From: Prochlorococcus marinus str. MIT 9215
Lineage (GTDB): Bacteria; Cyanobacteriota; Cyanobacteriia; PCC-6307; Cyanobiaceae
DNA length: 9,128 nt
Direction of reading: 5' to 3'
Assembly: GCA_949486985.1 (NCBI GenBank)
Contig: CATBLW010000109.1
Coordinates: 1 to 9,128 of the forward strand
Numbering within the stretch: position 1 is the first letter of the stretch; each line of letters opens with the position of its first letter. Of this stretch, positions 5,867 through 9,128 are shown piece after piece. The notes under the pieces are model-generated. The model saw only the letters and a program-made list of their open reading frames with translations. It had not been told where the DNA came from and did not search any database. Both the position numbers and the translations under genes were made by a program.

Positions 5867-6117
5867 CAATCGGACTCCTGATCACTTTGCAAAGATTCTC
5901 TCTCCCCACCGGCCAAAGACCTTGAAGCAGGAGTGAAGAAACCCACAACTAGCACCCAAAGGCCCAAACCAATCACCGGGATCAACAGCAATAACCAAAC
6001 CAAAAAAGGCCTAATGATGAAAGGCTCTGGATGCTGGTGACCCCAAAAACGCAAGCCAAAGCTGACAACAAGAGCCAAGCCCCACGTCACACCCACGAGC
6101 AAAAGCTTATAAACCAA
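5866..6117 (-). CDS. Small two-helix membrane protein upstream of argG, unknown function
   Basis: An 83-residue protein with two hydrophobic helices, about residues 5-22 (LLLVGVTWGLALVVSF) and 36-61 (RPFLVWLLLLIPVIGLGLW, continuing to VLVVGFF), joined by a polar loop GLRFWGHQHPEP and ending in a charged tail with four Glu/Asp near the C-terminus. I do not recognise the family. A stop (TGA, 6121-6123) lies two codons upstream, so translation must start at the TTG at 6117 or at an internal GTG/TTG; there is no ATG. The likely SD is weak (GCGAG). Its TGA overlaps the argG ATG by one base, so the two are almost certainly co-translated. Nothing in the sequence links it to arginine metabolism apart from this coupling. 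It is divergent from the DUF3134-like gene. Confidence 0.72.
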   Translation of the reverse strand: MVYKLLLVGVTWGLALVVSFGLRFWGHQHPEPFIIRPFLVWLLLLIPVIGLGLWVLVVGFFTPASRSLAGGERESLQSDQESD

Positions 6118-6150
6118 AAATCAACTCGCAAAAACCTAGGTCTATGAACT

Positions 6151-6183
6151 ATGTTGACTGATTGTCCAGTGCATCGTCCATGA
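6151..6183 (+). CDS. Possible 10-codon upstream ORF before the DUF3134-like gene
   Basis: ATG 6151 opens a short frame encoding MLTDCPVHRP whose TGA (6181-6183) overlaps the ATG of the next gene (6180-6182) as ATGA, the classic re-initiation arrangement. There is no clear Shine-Dalgarno and the peptide has no recognisable regulatory codon run, so this may be chance. Confidence 0.2.
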   Translation: MLTDCPVHRP

Positions 6184-6455
6184 GCGCTCTCAATAAAATC
6201 GATCTGAGCGCACTCGATGGCATCAACCCTGCTCTGACGCGCTACGGACGCAATGATCCAGCACCGGTATTGCCGCTTCGGGAAGAACCAGACCTGTTGA
6301 GCTGGCTTGAAACAAGCGGCAGGCTTGTGGCGGATGAAGAATCAACCTCTCCAGAAGTCAGCACGGTGGAAGAAGAAGAGCTCTCCGCACTAATGGGTGA
6401 GAAAGAGGACTACAAAGCAGACGACGAACAAACAGAAGAGAACTGGGAAGACTAA
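6180..6455 (+). CDS. DUF3134-like cyanobacterial small protein
   Basis: A 91-residue acidic protein. Residues 15-50 (INPALTRYGRNDPAPVLPLR, then EEPDLLSWLETSGRLV) match my memory of DUF3134, a family of unknown function found in cyanobacteria, whose members carry NPxLR..., P-A-x-V-I-P-L and LLxWLExTGRL. The rest (51-91) is strongly acidic and probably disordered (EEEELSALMGEKEDYKADDE). There is no signal peptide or membrane segment. An in-frame TTG at 6162 would add only SSASS-type residues, so the ATG at 6180 is preferred even though no good Shine-Dalgarno precedes it; re-initiation from a short upstream ORF is possible. It lies 61 bp upstream of mraY and is divergent from the argG unit. The role is unknown; the family call is from memory. 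Confidence 0.72.
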   Translation: MSALNKIDLSALDGINPALTRYGRNDPAPVLPLREEPDLLSWLETSGRLVADEESTSPEVSTVEEEELSALMGEKEDYKADDEQTEENWED

Positions 6456-6491
6456 ACAATCCGGTCAACAGTGCAATTCGTTTCACCTACG

Positions 6492-6510
6492 GTTTGAGCG
6501 GCGATCAAAC
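6492..6510 (+). promoter_or_regulatory. Hairpin just upstream of the mraY start
   Basis: GTTTGA (6492-6497) pairs with TCAAAC (6505-6510) around a 7-nt loop GCGGCGA, ending 6 nt before the mraY GTG, and the foot can add a G-U pair. No classical Shine-Dalgarno is seen here, so the hairpin sits where the ribosome must land. It could be a weak terminator for the upstream gene or a translation control element. Confidence 0.35.
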
Positions 6511-6516
6511 TCTGTT

Positions 6517-7638
6517 GTGAGCGAGTCAACCAGTTCCCTAAAAAAAGCAGAAACAACAAGCTGGAAACGTAACGGCACAGCATCTGCATTGCTGTTGGCA
6601 ATTGTGGTCTTTGCCGCGAGCTTTGCCTCAGACCGTTTGATTCCCAACAGCCTGCTCAGTTTGCCTTTGCTGATCTCAACGCTGGTTACAGCAGGGGTCA
6701 CCAGTTGGGCAATCCCGAAATTGCAAGCCTTGAAATTGGGCCAGGTGATTCGAGAAGAAGGCCCCCAAGCCCATCACACCAAAGCCGGTACACCAACCAT
6801 GGGTGGCCTCGTGATCATTCCTGCAGGAGTGATCATTGGGAGTTTTGCCAGTGTCAACGGCAGTAGCAAAGAACAACTTCTTGCCGTTAGCTGTATCACC
6901 CTGGTTTACATGCTGATTGGTGGATTAGACGACTGGCGCAGCCTTACTCGCCGAACAAACAAAGGGCTAAGCCCCTTAGGAAAATTGCTTCTGCAGGCGG
7001 CGGCGGCACTGATTTTTATAACCTGGGCCATCTGGCAAGGTTGGCTCCACTCCAGCATCGCCTTACCGCTAGGCATATCCCTACAAATCGGCCTATTGAT
7101 CTGGCCCTTAGCCCTTTTTGTGTTCCTAGCAGAAAGCAACGCCACCAATCTGACCGATGGACTGGATGGGCTCGCCAGTGGCTGCGGAGCACTTGTCTTC
7201 ACTGGGCTAGGCATCCAACTAATGCTGAGAGGGAATGAAGGCAATCCCGCGCTAGCAGGTTTCTGCATGGCGATGGCAGGAGCTTGGCTCGGCTTCCTGG
7301 TTCACAATCGCAATCCGGCCAAAATTTTCATGGGCGATACAGGCTCTCTGGCGATGGGTGCAGCCTTATCTGCTGTCGCACTTCTGTCCAATAGCCTTTG
7401 GCCTCTATTGGTGATGGGCGGAGTCTTCCTTGCTGAATCACTATCCGTGATCATTCAAGTGTGGGTGTTCAAAGCCACCAAAAACGCCAAGGGAGAAGGA
7501 CGTCGAATCTTGCGAATGGCACCTCTTCACCATCATTTCGAACTGGGGGGTGCCAATGAACAGCAAGTGGTGCGAAGCTTTTGGCTGGTCACAGCAGGCT
7601 TGATCATCCTTGGCCTGCTGATGCGCCCCACTGCCTAA
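6517..7638 (+). CDS. mraY: Phospho-N-acetylmuramoyl-pentapeptide-transferase
   Basis: Integral membrane enzyme that transfers phospho-MurNAc-pentapeptide from UDP to undecaprenyl phosphate, making lipid I for peptidoglycan. With a GTG start at 6517 it has 373 residues and about ten membrane helices. Signatures are HHTKAGTPTMGG (86-97), GGLDDW with the Asp pair at 138-139, NATNLTDGLDGLASG (208-222), FMGDTGS (271-277) and the MraY-specific HHHFELGG (338-345), which separates it from WecA-type transferases. The frame is open back to 6397, but that 40-residue Lys/Gln-rich extension overlaps the preceding gene's coding end and lacks family similarity. The GTG has no visible Shine-Dalgarno and a small hairpin in front. 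It is followed after 8 bp by the 82-residue gene and then purT; it is not in an mra/mur cell-wall cluster here. Confidence 0.94.
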   Translation: MSESTSSLKKAETTSWKRNGTASALLLAIVVFAASFASDRLIPNSLLSLPLLISTLVTAGVTSWAIPKLQALKLGQVIREEGPQAHHTKAGTPTMGGLVIIPAGVIIGSFASVNGSSKEQLLAVSCITLVYMLIGGLDDWRSLTRRTNKGLSPLGKLLLQAAAALIFITWAIWQGWLHSSIALPLGISLQIGLLIWPLALFVFLAESNATNLTDGLDGLASGCGALVFTGLGIQLMLRGNEGNPALAGFCMAMAGAWLGFLVHNRNPAKIFMGDTGSLAMGAALSAVALLSNSLWPLLVMGGVFLAESLSVIIQVWVFKATKNAKGEGRRILRMAPLHHHFELGGANEQQVVRSFWLVTAGLIILGLLMRPTA

Positions 7639-7646
7639 GGACTGCC

Positions 7647-7895
7647 ATGAGCTACTTCACCTGGAAAGAAGCTGGTTTGACCAGCGATTGCGCCAGCCTG
7701 GAATCCATGGGATCCCGTTTTGAAGAAGCGGCCAGCCTGATGCGCCGGATGGCAAAGGAAGGATTCCATCTCGAACGAACCACGCAAGAACAGCGCATCA
7801 CTCACCCGGATGAAAGTGTCTTTGAAGCCTGGGGGTTCATCAGCGAAGAACCACCCGTTCGACAACTCACACTGATCCCAGATCTGAACATTTAA
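7647..7895 (+). CDS. Conserved-looking hypothetical protein between mraY and purT
   Basis: An 82-residue soluble protein that I cannot name, although I recall similar short proteins in cyanobacteria. It has an amphipathic helix around residues 22-44 (GSRFEEAASLMRRMAKEGFH) and a second part with RITHPDESVFEAWGFISEEP (50-69) and RQLTLIPD (72-79). No membrane segment, signal peptide or metal-binding cluster is visible. The ATG at 7647 is preferred over an open frame back to 7581 because TAAGGA lies just upstream; that ribosome-binding site overlaps the mraY stop codon (7636-7638), so translation is probably coupled to mraY. It is followed after 18 bp by purT. Its place in a tight three-gene unit is the only clue to its job. 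Confidence 0.82.
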   Translation: MSYFTWKEAGLTSDCASLESMGSRFEEAASLMRRMAKEGFHLERTTQEQRITHPDESVFEAWGFISEEPPVRQLTLIPDLNI

Positions 7896-7913
7896 AAGAG
7901 AAGCATTACTGGT

Positions 7914-9083
7914 ATGAATATCTTTCCTAAAAAGGTGCTGCTGCTAGGCAGTGGAGAACTCGGCAAAGAAGTGGCCATCGCAGCCCAACGCTTGAGTTGC
8001 AAAGTGATCGCTTGTGATCGATATGCCAAAGCTCCTGCCATGCAAGTGGCAGACGAGGCTGAAGTGTTCGATATGAGCAACGCCGAAACCCTCAAAGCTG
8101 TGGTTCGCCGTCATCAACCCGATGTGGTGATCCCTGAAATCGAAGCACTAGCAGTGGATGCACTTGCAGAGCTTGAGCAGGAGGGAATCACCGTGATCCC
8201 AACAGCAAGAGCAACAGCGGTAACCATGAATCGGGATCGAATCAGGGATCTTGCCTCAGGAGAGCTAAACCTACGCACACCTCAATTTGCTTATGCCAGC
8301 AGCGCAAAAGAACTAACGACTGCTGCTGAGCCCTTGGGCTGGCCAGTTGTCGTTAAACCGGTGATGAGCTCATCAGGGAAAGGCCAAAGTGTGGTCGATA
8401 GCCCAGAAGGACTTCAAAAAGCCTGGCAAGCCGCAATCGAAGGAGCTCGCGGAACATCAACACGGGTGATTGTGGAAGAATTTTTACACTTTGATCAAGA
8501 AATTACCCTTCTAACCATTCGGCAAGATAATGGCAGCACAGTTTTCTGTGCACCAATTGGCCATGAACAGGTCAATGGTGATTATCAATGCAGCTGGCAA
8601 CCCGCAGAACTTTCAAGCGAACAACTAAAAAAAGCTGAATCGATGGCCCGAAGTGTTACAAACAACCTAGGTGGCACTGGCTTATTCGGAGTCGAATTCT
8701 TCCTGTGTGGTGATGAAGTGATCTTTTCTGAGCTATCGCCAAGGCCACATGATACAGGTTTGGTCACATTAATCAGCCAAAACATGAGCGAGTTCGAATT
8801 ACATCTAAGAGCTGTTTTAAAACTACCAATTCCTACTATCACTCATGCAGACGCTGCTGCAAGCAGAGTCATCCTTGCTAAAGAAAAGCTAGCTTCTATT
8901 GGCTATTCAGGAATCGAAAAGTCACTAGCAGAGCCTAATACACAAGTGTTGCTATTTGGCAAGCCCGATTCTCGACCAGGACGCCGCATGGGAGTCGCTC
9001 TTTCTAAAGCGAAAAATATTCAAGAAGCCCGTAGAAAAGCTGATCAAGCCGCCGCATGCATCAATGTTATTGAAAACATATAA
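7914..9083 (+). CDS. purT: Formate-dependent GAR transformylase (phosphoribosylglycinamide formyltransferase 2)
   Basis: Uses ATP and formate to formylate 5'-phosphoribosylglycinamide in the third step of purine synthesis, an alternative to the folate-dependent PurN. The 389 residues match the E. coli enzyme in length and layout: N-terminal preATP-grasp domain with LLLGSGELGKEVAI (9-22) and VIPEIEALA (72-80), the ATP-grasp domain with KPVMSSSGKGQS (148-159), FDQEITLL (193-200), GTGLFGVEFF (254-263) and the metal/ATP site EVIFSELSPRPHDTG (268-282), then the C-terminal domain with LFGKP (347-351) and GRRMGVAL (356-363), which contacts substrate phosphate. PurK is the nearest alternative but lacks the SPRPHDTG form. 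The start ATG has a weak purine-rich AAGAGAAG upstream. It closes the mraY unit, 18 bp after the small gene. Confidence 0.95.
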   Translation: MNIFPKKVLLLGSGELGKEVAIAAQRLSCKVIACDRYAKAPAMQVADEAEVFDMSNAETLKAVVRRHQPDVVIPEIEALAVDALAELEQEGITVIPTARATAVTMNRDRIRDLASGELNLRTPQFAYASSAKELTTAAEPLGWPVVVKPVMSSSGKGQSVVDSPEGLQKAWQAAIEGARGTSTRVIVEEFLHFDQEITLLTIRQDNGSTVFCAPIGHEQVNGDYQCSWQPAELSSEQLKKAESMARSVTNNLGGTGLFGVEFFLCGDEVIFSELSPRPHDTGLVTLISQNMSEFELHLRAVLKLPIPTITHADAAASRVILAKEKLASIGYSGIEKSLAEPNTQVLLFGKPDSRPGRRMGVALSKAKNIQEARRKADQAAACINVIENI

Positions 9084-9128
9084 ACCCGATGCATACAATC
9101 ATCTTAACAAAATCAATCAAGGATTCAA
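9084..9128. other. Sequence after purT to the window end
   Basis: These 45 bp are AT-rich and contain no stable hairpin, U-tract or readable gene start. The purT terminator, if any, lies beyond the window. Confidence 0.5.

Noticed and set aside
6118..6161. Promoter boxes in the divergent gap before the argG unit and the DUF3134-like gene
   Set aside because: TTGACT and TATGAA/TATGTT-like hexamers occur but not at proper spacing on either strand, so no specific promoter is called.
6397..6516. 40-residue N-terminal extension of MraY
   Set aside because: Overlaps the DUF3134-like coding end out of frame and has a Lys/Gln-rich composition unlike MraY.
6811..6838. Repeated GTGATCATT in mraY
   Set aside because: Encodes Val-Ile-Ile in a membrane helix twice; explained by coding constraint.

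Overview
The window looks like a piece of the core chromosome of a marine picocyanobacterium. I infer the Prochlorococcus/Synechococcus group, perhaps a Prochlorococcus of the deep low-light, mid-GC type, because base composition looks close to balanced. Reasons for this placement are the cyanobacterial DnaK, a Tic20-type membrane protein beside aroE, a probable DUF3134 protein (a family I know only from cyanobacteria), and the order dnaK / aroE / tic20 / rpsF / argG / mraY / purT, which I recall from picocyanobacterial genomes. No mobile element, CRISPR array, tRNA, rRNA or phage gene is visible, and no stretch over 300 bases lacks a gene.

Layout. (1) 1-119, plus strand: the last codons of a FAD-dependent glycine-oxidase-like gene (thiO). 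It converges on dnaK (minus, 256-2166); a strong 13-bp inverted repeat at 216-247 lies between them and is a likely two-way terminator. (2) A 129-bp divergent region separates dnaK from the plus-strand series aroE (2296-3216), a tic20-family gene (3241-3720) and rpsF (3800-4177). The rpsF leader can fold into a structure that could be a ribosomal-protein autoregulatory site. (3) A hairpin at 4199-4222 follows rpsF and touches the start of an unrecognised coiled-coil gene (4222-4641). That gene ends 13 bp from the convergent end of argG (minus, 4655-5866). argG is translationally coupled to a small two-helix membrane protein gene upstream (5866-6117), which probably uses a TTG start. (4) Divergent from these run the DUF3134-like gene (6180-6455), mraY (6517-7638, GTG start), an 82-residue conserved-looking hypothetical gene (7647-7895) and purT (7914-9083). 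The last three are tightly packed and look like one operon.

Functionally this is housekeeping: protein folding (dnaK), aromatic amino-acid synthesis (aroE), membrane protein biogenesis (Tic20 family), translation (rpsF), arginine synthesis (argG), peptidoglycan lipid I synthesis (mraY) and purine synthesis (purT). I see no credible new defence, mobile or biosynthetic system. The points worth a second look are regulatory RNA structures (rpsF leader, hairpins at 216-247, 4199-4222 and 6492-6510), four small proteins of unknown function next to essential genes, and a few start-codon questions.
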